DNA of 33,694 nt from Bacillota bacterium (GCA_017889585.1 JAGFZX010000037.1:1-33694); one strand, 5' to 3'; shown: positions 8,212 through 17,657, counted from the stretch's first letter. A program made the numbers and translations. Notes: generated by a model from the letters alone, not told the origin.

Positions 8212-8793
8212 CTATTTCATAATTGGAAATTGCAGTCCACCAGCTACAGTCTTTTTATCACCATACACCCACCAGGAAACATTCTTATACAATGGACCGT
8301 TAATTTGGGCTGCCGCCCCTTCCCTCGACCAACCTAATCCCAAATTAAAGGCCGGTTTAGGCGCCGTAATATCAATACGCATTTCACTCTTCTCGGTTAC
8401 AACCAACTTACCATTTTCAAATTTAGTATTTTCCTTCACATCGACTGGCACTTCAAAATCCTTGCCATTGACTTTCACATAAATCTTCCCCTGTATTTTT
8501 TCAAACTGTACATCTGTTTTCTCAAGGCTACCTGTTGCCGCGTCCACTTCTTTGGGCACATATACTATTTCTTTAGTTTGAGTATTCTGACCTTGTACAT
8601 AAACCACCTGCGTTTCCCCTGGCTTTGACTTTTCACCTGCAGTATTAATTGTTATATTAGGCTGAGACAATTGCTGTACAGGCTGATGCTCAGCTTTATA
8701 CTGCTTATATTCATAATAAGAAACTCCAAGCACACTGATGATAATGAGTAAGATTACGAAAAACTTCCATTCAATCTGTACAAAGCGCAACAT
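8212..8793 (-). CDS. Small membrane-anchored protein of unknown function
   Basis: About 193 residues, no recognised family. One N-terminal membrane helix (WKFFVILLIIISVLGVSYY) is followed by a charged stretch. The rest looks beta-rich, with KIYVKVNGKDFEVPVDV in the middle and a C-terminal LGLGWSREGAAAQINGPLY-type segment. The topology suggests a large extracytoplasmic domain. The ATG at 8793 follows a GGTGG site; a GTG at 8805, giving 197 residues, is an alternative. It has its own terminator. The upstream gap to 9084 contains a dispersed repeat. Confidence 0.72.
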   Translation of the reverse strand: MLRFVQIEWKFFVILLIIISVLGVSYYEYKQYKAEHQPVQQLSQPNITINTAGEKSKPGETQVVYVQGQNTQTKEIVYVPKEVDAATGSLEKTDVQFEKIQGKIYVKVNGKDFEVPVDVKENTKFENGKLVVTEKSEMRIDITAPKPAFNLGLGWSREGAAAQINGPLYKNVSWWVYGDKKTVAGGLQFPIMK

Positions 8794-8898
8794 GCCATCA
8801 TCCACCCTCTCCTATTTAAATGCATTTACTTAATACATTCCGCCAAGGGTACTAATTAAACATATGTGCTTGTATATGATAATATGACACAGATAAAA

Positions 8899-9064
8899 AA
8901 ACGCTAGCGCGTCCTTTAATAAAAACTATCGCGAGTAAAACCCACATTAACCACAAAGGTCACAAAGAAACGCAAAGAACACAAAGAGTAATTTTTTAAT
9001 ATCCCCTTTGTGTTCTTTGCGTCCGCATAGCGGCTTTGTATCTTTGTGGTTAAAACGTGGTTTC
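8899..9064. repeat. Dispersed CACAAAG inverted repeat with CGCTAGCGCGTCC tag, copy 2
   Basis: The tag ACGCTAGCGCGTCC (8901-8914) is followed by an imperfect inverted repeat at 8936-9064. The outer arms AAAACCCACATTAACCACAA and TTGTGGTTAAAACGTGGTTT pair. The right arm contains the extra segment CGCATAGCGGCTTTGTATC, also found in the copy at 32643. It fills most of the 8806-9083 gap and may act as the symporter gene terminator. Confidence 0.8.
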
Positions 9065-9083
9065 CCATTTGTTTCGCAAAATT

Positions 9084-10484
9084 TTATGCACACTCTGAAG
9101 CAGGAATGGGCGCTGAATCTAGCAGATAGGTTAGTAAAAATGTGCCGATGCAGGCTAGCCATTCTAGATAGATGACATGAGGGAAAATGCGGATTGCCGG
9201 AACTGTCTGCCATAATATGAGTACGATTACGCTGATTATTATAGTATAGAAGGCACAATTCTTTCTGCATAAACTAGGTGCAAACAGGGTAAATAGTACG
9301 ATTACACTAAAAGAGGCAGTTAGACTGAGACCAACCATAAGCGTAGTGATAATGCCGCTGATAGTCATGGCCAACGTAAGGGTTAGTAAGCCAAGAATGA
9401 TTACCGAAGATTTAGTAACAAGTAAAAGTTTTTTCTCGCTTACATTGGGGTTAAAAAACTTTTTATAAATATCTTGTGAAAATAAAGTTGCTGAGCTGAG
9501 CAGTAAGTTGCAGGCTGTTGAAACGTCAGCCGCCCATAAAGCAGCTAGCGTAATGCCTGCCAAGAATGGATTTAATGACATTATTGTCATTGGGAGTGCC
9601 AATGCGGGGCTAACATCAGGATACATAGTTTTTGCAATAACCCCCAATAGGGCGCAGACAAAACCGATAGGCAGCATCATGAGTCCGCCGATAATAAAGC
9701 CACGTTGTGCGGTTTTTACATCTTTGGCTGCCAAGGAAATCTGAATTATGCTTTGCAGGGATAAGTTTACAGTTACCAATACAACTATCCAACTAATGAT
9801 ACCAAGTATACCCACGCCATCAAAAAAGCTGAAATAAGGAACATTTTGCGGAAGTTGTGCGTGGATCTTGTCAAGACCGCCGGAATATGTTACCCCGACA
9901 ATGGTGGCTACAATTATGCCTATATACTTTAAGGATACATTTAAAATGTTAGATAGACTTGCTGACCACATACCACCAATAGAGGTAATCCCAATGAATA
10001 CAACAGCACTTGCAAGCATGCCTGTGGTTAAAGTAAATATTTCAGGCATCAAGGCGCAAAGTATACTGCCGCCCGCTAAGTATTGAAGTGACATTATAAC
10101 AAGTTGAATAATGATTTGGCAGGCTACACCGGCTATCATGCCTTTTTTATCGTAGTAGCGGCCTAATAATTCAGGTACAGTAGTTATATTGAGTTCACGA
10201 TATTTCTTGGCGGCGGCCATCCCCATAACAATAGCGCCAATGCCCCATGCTGTTGTATACCAGCCGGCCGAAAGGCCAACCTTATAGGCCTGCTCGGCTA
10301 CACCAATGGTCGATGCACCGCCAACAGCGAGTCCTACAATAGAAACAGTAATAAGCGGAGTTGTAAGCTGTCGTCCTGCTAACACATAATTTGTTGTGCT
10401 GCCCGCTGAGCGGCGCTTAGCATAGTAGCTTATCACGAATAGTAAAATGATATATATACAGACAATTATAAATGGTATGCTCAT
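9084..10484 (-). CDS. Sodium:solute symporter family permease
   Basis: A 466-residue polytopic protein of the SSS/SLC5 family with about 12-13 predicted membrane helices. Seen: the N-terminal YYAKRRSAGSTTNYVLAGR segment (the Y..AGR signature), then VGGASTIGVAEQAYKVGLSAGW and many Gly/Ala-rich helices. Family members couple Na+ entry to uptake of amino acids, sugars, carboxylates or vitamins; the substrate cannot be read from sequence. The start has GAGGGAGGA 6 bases upstream. The gene stands alone behind a T-box leader, so uptake is probably tuned to the charging of a tRNA. This makes an amino acid or derivative the likeliest substrate (inference). Confidence 0.9.
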   Translation of the reverse strand: MSIPFIIVCIYIILLFVISYYAKRRSAGSTTNYVLAGRQLTTPLITVSIVGLAVGGASTIGVAEQAYKVGLSAGWYTTAWGIGAIVMGMAAAKKYRELNITTVPELLGRYYDKKGMIAGVACQIIIQLVIMSLQYLAGGSILCALMPEIFTLTTGMLASAVVFIGITSIGGMWSASLSNILNVSLKYIGIIVATIVGVTYSGGLDKIHAQLPQNVPYFSFFDGVGILGIISWIVVLVTVNLSLQSIIQISLAAKDVKTAQRGFIIGGLMMLPIGFVCALLGVIAKTMYPDVSPALALPMTIMSLNPFLAGITLAALWAADVSTACNLLLSSATLFSQDIYKKFFNPNVSEKKLLLVTKSSVIILGLLTLTLAMTISGIITTLMVGLSLTASFSVIVLFTLFAPSLCRKNCAFYTIIISVIVLILWQTVPAIRIFPHVIYLEWLACIGTFLLTYLLDSAPIPASECA

Positions 10485-10556
10485 AAGATCCTCCCTCTGT
10501 AAATTAAAGTACTAATATATGATTTCTTCTAATGCCGGCTATAGAAGAAAAAAAAC

Positions 10557-10577
10557 GCCCCTCAAACGAGGGACGAT
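10557..10577 (-). terminator. Distal T-box terminator
   Basis: Minus strand CGTCCCTC and GAGGGCG pair around GTTT with one bulge, followed by TTTTTTCTTC. The second T-box antiterminator can capture the 5' arm. Confidence 0.85.
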
Positions 10578-10621
10578 AATATTAAATCGTGGTACCACCC
10601 AAATTAACCTAAAAAAACCAA

Positions 10622-10664
10622 ATAAAAAAGGCACCGCTAGTTAGGGACGAAATATCGCGGTACC
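10622..10664 (-). terminator. Proximal T-box terminator
   Basis: Minus strand GGTACCGC pairs fully with GCGGTGCC (one G-U pair), followed by TTTTTTATTT. It competes with the first T-box antiterminator. Confidence 0.85.
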
Positions 10665-10869
10665 ACCCTTGTTTAATCATTTAGATTCACTTTAAAGTCT
10701 GTAACGTAGACATTACGGCGGGGCCTACTATAATTTCAGCCTGCAGTTCAGGAAGGAACTTCATCATGTGTTTTCAACCGGCTCGCACCAACCGCCAGTT
10801 CTCTGAATGAAACATAACATAACTACTTTTTTCCGTCATTACCGATAAAATATAAAATTTGTTAACCCT

Positions 10870-10898
10870 ATTATATGAATTAATAGTACTCTTGTCAA
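10870..10898 (-). promoter_or_regulatory. Consensus promoter of the T-box leader
   Basis: Minus strand TTGACA (10893-10898), 17-base spacer, TATAAT (10870-10875): a perfect sigma-A match placing the transcript start near 10863, just upstream of Stem I. Confidence 0.9.
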
Positions 10899-10962
10899 TA
10901 GCTGGTGGACAAAAAAATTATAATAAACGTAAAAACGTAAAATAAACGAGATCCCGTTTGAC

Positions 10963-12354
10963 CTATATCAACACCGCAGCTACGTCTTGGTTATCATACT
11001 GAGTCTGATCTGTCTCAGTCACTTCTTGTATGGATTTATAAATAATATCAAGCATATGCTCAATCTCTGCTACTGTACTACTAAGGGGCGGCATAAATAC
11101 CACCACACTACCAATAGGACGGATAATGAGTCCGTACTCTCTTGTTTTTTTGCAGACTTTGGCCCCGATTGCCATGTCCCAAGAGAAAGATATTCTTTTT
11201 GCTGGATTTTCTGCTAGCTCAATACCAATCATCAAACCCTGCTGACGTACTTCACCAACATGCCTAAGTTGTGTAAAGGCCGCTAGTCTAATGCGAGCTG
11301 CCTCGATTTTAGCTTCGAGACCCGCAATCACTTTTTCCTCGCGAAAAATCTGCAGGTTGGCAAGACCAGCAGCGCAGCACAAGGGATTTCCTGTATAGGA
11401 ATGACCATGAAAAAAAGTCCGCTGCTGGGTATAATCACCCAAAAAGGCATTATATATTTCATCTGTCATAAAGGTCGCTGCTAGCGGCAAATAGCCACCT
11501 GTAATGCCTTTGGCCACCATCATAAAATCAGGAGATACATCTTCTTGATCACAGGCAAACATTTTACCGGTACGACCAAAGCCAGTTGCCACTTCATCGA
11601 CTAAAAACAGCACATTATATTTTTCCGTGAGTTCCCGTAGTCTCTTCAAATATCCTTTAGGTTGGGTCAGCATACCTGCAGCCGCCTGCACCAGTGGTTC
11701 CACAATCATGGCGGCAATTTCCCCATGGTTCTCAGCTAAAATTTTCTCAACCTCATCAATACACGCCATACCGCACTGTTTTGGATCAGAAGATAGTTTA
11801 CAGTGATAACAGGATGGACAAGGAGCTTGGATGCTTTCAAACAATAATGAGGCAAAAATCCGATGAAAGAGATCAATACCACCCACACTGACGGTGCCGA
11901 CTGTATCACCATGATAGGCATTGGCTAAGGTAACAAACTTTTGCTTTTTAGTTGCGCCTTTGAGCTGCCAATACTGATAAGCCATTTTGATCCCAATTTC
12001 TACTGCTGTAGAACCATCATCGGAATAAAATAATTTAGTTAACCCTTTAGGCACAACTGCCATTAATTCCTCAGCTAACTGGGAAGCTGGTACATTGATG
12101 AGACCCAGCATCGTAGTATGAGCAACCCTGCCTAACTGGTCAATAATAGCCTTATCAATAGTGGGATGGCGGTGACCGTGAAGATTGACCCACAGGGAAG
12201 ATACACCATCATAATATTTGTTACCATCACTATCAATCAGCTTAATACCTTCGGCAGCCTCAATGATCATTTGGGGCTGAGCCACCCATTCTTGCATTTG
12301 GGTAAAAGGATGCCACACATATTCCTTATCGTTGCGCTCGATGTCATTCATCAT
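10963..12354 (-). CDS. bioA: Adenosylmethionine-8-amino-7-oxononanoate aminotransferase
   Basis: A 463-residue class III PLP aminotransferase that makes 7,8-diaminopelargonate, the step before BioD. Motifs: WHPFTQM (14-20), SDDGSTAVE (111-119), NAYHGDTVG (145-153), LVDEVATGFGRTG (251-263) and PLP lysine Lys282 in VAKGITGGYLP. A Cys-rich stretch (Cys179, 182, 185, 194, 198) lies in the middle. The amino donor, SAM or lysine as in some Bacillus enzymes, cannot be told by eye. It begins 2 bases after the bioD stop with AAGGAAGG upstream; the ATG at 12351 is equally possible. Last gene of the biotin operon. Confidence 0.94.
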   Translation of the reverse strand: MMNDIERNDKEYVWHPFTQMQEWVAQPQMIIEAAEGIKLIDSDGNKYYDGVSSLWVNLHGHRHPTIDKAIIDQLGRVAHTTMLGLINVPASQLAEELMAVVPKGLTKLFYSDDGSTAVEIGIKMAYQYWQLKGATKKQKFVTLANAYHGDTVGTVSVGGIDLFHRIFASLLFESIQAPCPSCYHCKLSSDPKQCGMACIDEVEKILAENHGEIAAMIVEPLVQAAAGMLTQPKGYLKRLRELTEKYNVLFLVDEVATGFGRTGKMFACDQEDVSPDFMMVAKGITGGYLPLAATFMTDEIYNAFLGDYTQQRTFFHGHSYTGNPLCCAAGLANLQIFREEKVIAGLEAKIEAARIRLAAFTQLRHVGEVRQQGLMIGIELAENPAKRISFSWDMAIGAKVCKKTREYGLIIRPIGSVVVFMPPLSSTVAEIEHMLDIIYKSIQEVTETDQTQYDNQDVAAVLI

Positions 12355-12356
12355 GA

Positions 12357-13259
<903 letters not shown>

Positions 13260-13260
<1 letters not shown>

Positions 13261-14426
13261 TATATTAATTTCAACCCCTTACTCACTGCAATAATAATTT
13301 CCACTGTTCTGACCAAATCAGCCTTATCATGAGCGGCTGATACTGTTAGACGCAAACGACTCTTTCCTGGCATAACCGTCGGCGGTCGAATGGCTGATAC
13401 AATGAGTCCTTGCTCTTTTAATTGCTGGGCCATTTCCTCGGCCACTGCTGCTTCGCCTACCACAATCGGTATGATAGGCGTTAATGCACCATCAATCTGC
13501 AGACCAGCAGCAACAAGAGCCTTTCGTACATAATCCCCATTATGTCGCAATTTATCAACGAGTTCTGGCCTGGCCTGTAATTCTTTCAAAGCGGCATATC
13601 CTGCTGCCACAGTGCCCGGAGACAGAGCTGTGGAAAATATAAAACTACGGGACTTATTAACCAAGTAGTCAATCAATGTCTGGCTGCCAGCCACATAACC
13701 ACCCTCAGACGCCAAGGACTTACTGAGAGTTCCCACTTGAATGTGCACACGGCCTTTAAGACCAAAATAGTCTACTGTGCCACGTCCACCCCTACCTAAG
13801 ACTCCTACAGCATGAGCATCATCCACCATCACCATCGCCTGATATTTCTCAGCAAGCAGGACTATTTGATCAAGAGGCGCAATATCACCATCCATACTAA
13901 AAACCCCATCTGTGACAATGAGTCTTTGCCCTTGGCAAGGCGTATTCTCTAATACCTCCGCCAGATGAGCCATATCAGTATGACGATATACCACGGTCTG
14001 CCCTTTGGCCAAACGACAGCCATCAATAATACTAGCATGATTAAGCTCATCACTAAAAACCACATCATTCTTGTTAACTAGAGCACTGATAATTCCCACA
14101 TTGGCCATATAACCAGTATTAAAAATCAGTGCCGCCTCAGTACCTTTAAACAGCGCCAATTGCTGTTCCAGTTTTTCATATAATGGATGGCTGCCTGTTG
14201 TCAATCGTGCTCCACCTGAACCTGTACCATACTGTTCTACAGCAATCATCGCAGCCTTTTTTACAGCGAGGGAATGTGTTAATCCCAAATAATTATTCGT
14301 TGCCAATAGCAAATATCTCTGCCCTTGAGACTCTACATGTACAGCATCTAATGGCTGATAACTGACAAGTGCCCGGTACAAATCATGTTGTTTAACTTCA
14401 TTTATATAATCAGTCAAAAAATCCAC
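13260..14426 (-). CDS. bioF: 8-amino-7-oxononanoate synthase
   Basis: A 388-residue alpha-oxoamine synthase that condenses pimeloyl-CoA with alanine using PLP. Motifs: NNYLGLTHS, GTGSGGARLTTGSHPLYEKLE, FNTGYMAN, SDELNHASIIDG, MVDDAHAVGVLGRGG and the PLP lysine segment GTLSKSLASEGGYV. The start is a GTG at 14426 with AAAGGAG 10 bases upstream. It lies 24 bases from bioW, which supplies its pimeloyl-CoA. The stop codon is contiguous with a dispersed repeat. Confidence 0.95.
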
Positions 14427-14450
14427 TACTCACATACTCCTTTGCCAGTA

Positions 14451-15206
14451 TTATCTATAGGTCAACCCTACGAGCACTGGCTGATGACTTAAATAATCTT
14501 TAACAATATCGATATCAACATCAGGCTTCACAAAAAACACTCTCCCGCCCAGCAAACTACCAAGGGGCTTACAATGAGGTATGCGAACATAGCCAGCTGG
14601 CGAAGCAACATAACCTGTCGTATACTCAGGGTCATCTGACCAACAAAGTTCAGCAACCATACCTGGGGCTGCCGCTACCTTACTGGCCAGTACGAGAGCT
14701 TCCCGCACATGAGTATTATTGATACCCCTATCAGCTAGCAGTGCAGTAACCCCCTGTTCATCAGCAATATCCATTCTTGATACCCGCACCCCTCTTGATC
14801 CTGTATCATCAAGTCGCCTGCCTGTAACAGCACAAAGCAGCATGGCGCCACCCATACTATCAGCAAGAGATAACAATGCTGTCATACCAATTTGAGCCGC
14901 CAGAGAGGTAACACCTGCCTGAGCAAGGACCGATTGCGCTGTGTGACGACCGACAGGCACATCGCATACTGAAACTGTTTGTACTGACAACAAGGGCACC
15001 TCTTGCACCTTATTTTCCTGTATTTTTTCCACAACAATATTAATGAAGTCAGCTTTTCCCCGTGTATGGGAAAAAGCCCGCTCTAGCATGGCATTGGTGG
15101 TTTGTTCCACCATATCTTGAGAGACAATCCGTTCAGCCCCAGAAATGTGACGCCCACCAACTTCATGAGCGCCCCCCTGAGCTGATCTCATTCTAACGCT
15201 GTACAC
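14451..15206 (-). CDS. bioW: 6-carboxyhexanoate-CoA ligase (pimeloyl-CoA synthetase)
   Basis: A 251-residue BioW that activates free pimelate to pimeloyl-CoA with ATP and CoA. Seen: the conserved start YSVRMRSAQGGAHEVGGRHI, SGAERI, SHTRGKADF, TGRRLD and GSRGVRVSRMD. The start is a GTG at 15206, overlapping the upstream gene by 14 bases, because the conserved YSVRMR begins there; an ATG at 15191 would cut into it. BioW means the cell must obtain free pimelate. No bioI or bioC/bioH is seen here. Confidence 0.94.
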   Translation of the reverse strand: MYSVRMRSAQGGAHEVGGRHISGAERIVSQDMVEQTTNAMLERAFSHTRGKADFINIVVEKIQENKVQEVPLLSVQTVSVCDVPVGRHTAQSVLAQAGVTSLAAQIGMTALLSLADSMGGAMLLCAVTGRRLDDTGSRGVRVSRMDIADEQGVTALLADRGINNTHVREALVLASKVAAAPGMVAELCWSDDPEYTTGYVASPAGYVRIPHCKPLGSLLGGRVFFVKPDVDIDIVKDYLSHQPVLVGLTYR

Positions 15207-15687
15207 TATGTATCACCTTTCCTGTTTGAACCTTAACCCGCTTTAATAGCAAGGTTAGTGGATAGGTTGCTAGCGCCGTATAAATCATACCTGGCACGGC
15301 TGCGAGTAGCAGAGGGATAACAGCTTTGCCTAAGATACCGCCAAGAGATAGACGAGCTAAACTGGAACCTAAAGGCCCTGCCATAGCCAGAACTGGCCAA
15401 GAAGTACCGAATACCCCAATCACAATTCCTACCGCCACACGAAATACCATAGCAATAAATACATTCAGTATGGTTTGCGAGCCTAGAATTAAACCAATTA
15501 CGCTGGATAATACACCTGCTGTCACATACTTAGTAAAACCAAATACCGCGCAAATAGCTACTGCCAAGGGTGCTGATACTTGAAACTCAGTACCTGGAAT
15601 AAAACCAGGCAATTTAATGGCACCAGTCACCGTAATCAAGGCCGTTAATAAAGCCGTCTCAGTTAGCATCCTTGTCTTATTCTCCAT
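15193..15687 (-). CDS. ECF-transporter S-component-like membrane protein in the biotin operon
   Basis: A 164-residue hydrophobic protein with about five membrane helices. An AxxxA motif (Ala12-Ala16, ETALLTALITV) lies in the first helix, as in S components that dock on EcfT. The overall form resembles small energy-coupling-factor substrate-binding subunits. It does not clearly match the BioY consensus. It starts 3 bases after bioB and overlaps bioW, so translation is tightly coupled. Candidate substrates are biotin, dethiobiotin or pimelate; the bioW link makes pimelate attractive (inference). EcfA/EcfT are not in the window. Confidence 0.65.
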   Translation of the reverse strand: MENKTRMLTETALLTALITVTGAIKLPGFIPGTEFQVSAPLAVAICAVFGFTKYVTAGVLSSVIGLILGSQTILNVFIAMVFRVAVGIVIGVFGTSWPVLAMAGPLGSSLARLSLGGILGKAVIPLLLAAVPGMIYTALATYPLTLLLKRVKVQTGKVIHSVQR

Positions 15688-15690
15688 TGG

Positions 15691-16689
15691 TTACCTTTCC
15701 TTAGCAGACAGAGGGACTCGTCCCATATCTTTAATCATTTGCAAATCCATAGCGCTATCCCGACCGCCAGTGGTCAAATATCCACCAATGAGCATTCCGC
15801 TCAAACCGCTCATCAAGCCCACTGATTGTAAATCTCGCAGATTGACTTCCCGGCCGCCTGCCGTACGAATACCCATCTTCGGCATAATAAACCTGAACAA
15901 GGCAAAGACTCTTAAAATCTCTCGTGGTTGCAGACTTGGCTGCTCAGCCATGACTGTTCCTTTAATCGGATTGAGAATATTAATCGGCACAGAATGAACA
16001 CCCAATTCTCGCAGTTCAAAAGCCATCTCTAGCCGTTGCTGCATACTTTCACCCATACCGATAATCCCTCCAGAACATACTTCAAGACCAGCGTCATGAG
16101 CAGCCTGAATTGTCCTTGCCCGATCATTATAGGTATGAGTAGTACAAATCTCCCCATAATAACTACGACTTGTCTCCACATTGTGATGATAACGGCTAAC
16201 ACCTGCCGCCTTAAGGGCCTGGGCATTTTCAGCTGATAAGGTACCTAGGGAAGCACATACTTTAAGTTTTGTTTCTGCCTGTATCCTTGATAAGGCTCCT
16301 AAAATTTTTCCGAAATCCTTATCCTGCTCTGCTCCACGACCACTTGTTACAATACTAAACCGATTGGACCCATTCCCTTCGGCCTGTTTCGCTGCCGCAA
16401 CCAGATCCTGTTCACTCATTAATGGGTAAACATTGATTTGTGCCTTATGATGCATCGACTGAGCACAAAAGCTGCAATCTTCCGTACATTTGCCAGATCG
16501 ACCGTTAACAATAACGCATAAATCTACTTCATCTCCAACAAACTGCTGTCTAATTTTATCGGCCATGGCCAGTAAAAAAGGCAAATCTTGATCAGGTATC
16601 TGAGACAATACCACAGCTTGCTCCATCGTAATCGATTGACCTGCCAGCACCTGTTGCCCAACTTCTGTGATAAACTGCATATTTTTCAT
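15691..16689 (-). CDS. bioB: Biotin synthase
   Basis: A 332-residue radical SAM enzyme inserting sulfur into dethiobiotin. The [4Fe-4S] motif is CTEDCSFC (Cys68, Cys72, Cys75). YHHNVETS, CSGGIIGMGES and NILNPIKGT are typical BioB motifs, and RTAGGREVN supplies the conserved Arg near the [2Fe-2S] site. First gene of the operon; the ATG at 16689 has GAGGGG 7 bases upstream. The promoter region contains a BirA-type operator. Confidence 0.96.
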   Translation of the reverse strand: MKNMQFITEVGQQVLAGQSITMEQAVVLSQIPDQDLPFLLAMADKIRQQFVGDEVDLCVIVNGRSGKCTEDCSFCAQSMHHKAQINVYPLMSEQDLVAAAKQAEGNGSNRFSIVTSGRGAEQDKDFGKILGALSRIQAETKLKVCASLGTLSAENAQALKAAGVSRYHHNVETSRSYYGEICTTHTYNDRARTIQAAHDAGLEVCSGGIIGMGESMQQRLEMAFELRELGVHSVPINILNPIKGTVMAEQPSLQPREILRVFALFRFIMPKMGIRTAGGREVNLRDLQSVGLMSGLSGMLIGGYLTTGGRDSAMDLQMIKDMGRVPLSAKER

Positions 16690-16702
16690 TTATAAACCCC
16701 TC

Positions 16703-16736
16703 TTAGTTAACTAATGATATTTTATAGGTTAACATA
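16703..16736 (-). promoter_or_regulatory. BirA (biotin repressor) operator of the bio operon
   Basis: Half-sites TTAGTTAACT (16703-16712) and GGTTAACATA (16727-16736) form a dyad with a 14-base spacer, matching the GTTAAC-N14/15-GTTAAC style of Firmicute BirA sites. A -10-like TATAAA lies in the spacer on the minus strand, so bound BirA would block transcription of bioB when biotin is plentiful. Confidence 0.85.
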
Positions 16737-16756
16737 CTTTATTTTAAAAAACAACT

Positions 16757-16812
16757 TGTTAAAGGGGGCAGGTTTGACTTATTAAAAAATAAGTCAAATC
16801 TGCCCCCTTTAT
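16757..16812. repeat. Long hairpin between bioB and upp
   Basis: AAAGGGGGCAGGTTTGACTT and AAGTCAAATCTGCCCCCTTT pair almost perfectly over more than 20 bases, with an A/T-rich loop. It lies upstream of both divergent genes, so it cannot end either. It resembles REP-like or transposon-end palindromes rather than a terminator. Confidence 0.7.
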
Positions 16813-16841
16813 TTGTATATTATTAAATCATCTGTTAAAAT
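16813..16841 (+). promoter_or_regulatory. Candidate promoter of upp
   Basis: TTGTAT (16813-16818), 17-base spacer, TAAAAT (16836-16841), about 75 bases upstream of the upp start. Confidence 0.6.
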
Positions 16842-16918
16842 AGATATGCGAGTCACTGACTCACTCCCATTGTCATTTCGGCTTATTGAATAGATTGAGA
16901 AAGGTTGTTGACCAAAAA

Positions 16919-17545
16919 ATGAATGTTAAAGTGATAGACCATCCATTAATTCAGCATAAATTATCTATTATGCGCAATGTAAATACAGGCACTAAAGATT
17001 TTCGCGAATTATTAGAGGAAATTTCCATGCTCATGGCATTCGAAATAACCCGTGATCTTCCACTGCAAGAAGTAGAAATTAAAACGCCTGTTACAAAATG
17101 TACATGCAAAATGTTAGCAGGTAAAAAATTAGGTATTATTCCTGTCCTGCGTGCTGGTCTGGGCATGACCAACGGATTCCTAAAGCTAATCCCGAATGCA
17201 AAAGTTGGGCATATTGGTCTATACCGGGATCCAGAAACCTTAATGCCTGTGGAATATTACTCAAAGCTGCCTAGTGATATAGCCGAAAGAGACTTTATCA
17301 TTATTGACCCAATGCTAGCAACAGGCAATTCATTGATTGCTTCAATTGACATTCTAAAAAATAACGGCGCCCAAAGTATCAAACTCCTATGCTTAGTCGC
17401 TGCACCTGAAGGCATAAAACTAATTAACGAAGCCCATCCTGATGTAGACATCTACGTCGCCTCAGTTGATGAAAAATTGAATGACCATGGTTATATTGTC
17501 CCAGGCCTCGGTGATGCGGGAGATCGACTTTTCGGCACAAAATAA
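16919..17545 (+). CDS. upp: Uracil phosphoribosyltransferase
   Basis: A 208-residue cytoplasmic salvage enzyme making UMP from uracil and PRPP. Seen: [16 protein letters not shown] start, [24 protein letters not shown], the PRPP loop DPMLATGNS and the C-terminal [15 protein letters not shown]. The ATG at 16919 gives the normal family length. Its ribosome site is poor (AAAGG 14 bases upstream). TTG codons at 16886 and 16895 are in frame but would add non-family residues. The only plus-strand gene in the left two-thirds of the window. Confidence 0.95.
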   Translation: MNVKVIDHPLIQHKLSIMRNVNTGTKDFRELLEEISMLMAFEITRDLPLQEVEIKTPVTKCTCKMLAGKKLGIIPVLRAGLGMTNGFLKLIPNAKVGHIGLYRDPETLMPVEYYSKLPSDIAERDFIIIDPMLATGNSLIASIDILKNNGAQSIKLLCLVAAPEGIKLINEAHPDVDIYVASVDEKLNDHGYIVPGLGDAGDRLFGTK

Positions 17546-17561
17546 TTTTTACATAAGAAGA

Positions 17562-17657
17562 AAAACGCTAGCGCGTCCTTTTTTTGTCATTGCGAGTGTA
17601 GCGAAGCAATCTCTGGACAAGTAGGTGATTGCTTCCTCGTACCTCGTCGCAATGACA
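17562..17657. repeat. CGCTAGCGCGTCC tag plus TGTCATTGCGA palindrome, copy 2
   Basis: The tag ACGCTAGCGCGTCC is followed directly by an imperfect inverted repeat (17585-17657): TGTCATTGCGAGTGTAGCGA and GAAGCAATC on the left, GATTGCTTC and GTCGCAATGACA on the right. It sits just after upp. The tag normally precedes the CACAAAG family, so this is a composite of two families. Confidence 0.8.

Larger units (their letters stand above)
10557..10862 (-). promoter_or_regulatory. T-box riboswitch with two antiterminator/terminator modules
   Basis: Leader of the symporter gene. Stem I features on the minus strand: AAAGTAG, AGAGAACTGGCGG (10792-10804), GGTTGGTGCGAGCC, then the specifier strand GAAGTTCC followed by TGAACTGC. 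The specifier is GUU (Val, 10757-10759) if read directly after GAA, or UUC (Phe, 10756-10758) with one base offset; this is unresolved. T-box 1 is AAGGGTGGTACCGCG (10656-10670), whose GGTACCGC can instead pair with GCGGTGCC plus a T-run. T-box 2 is GGGTGGTACCACG (10588-10600), followed by terminator CGTCCCTC/GAGGGCG and T6. No second Stem I fits between them. Confidence 0.92.

Noticed and set aside
8947..9270. 107-residue minus-strand ORF ending in an NHKDTKPL...KEHKGD-like tail
   Set aside because: It is the translation of the CACAAAG repeat plus the antisense-frame end of the symporter gene. The same kind of tail appears at 32656-32907 from repeat copy 6. Such HKDTK-like peptides are spurious products of this repeat type.
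10944..10959. Terminator after bioA
   Set aside because: AAACG/CGTTT is only a five-pair stem with an interrupted T-tract, too weak to list.
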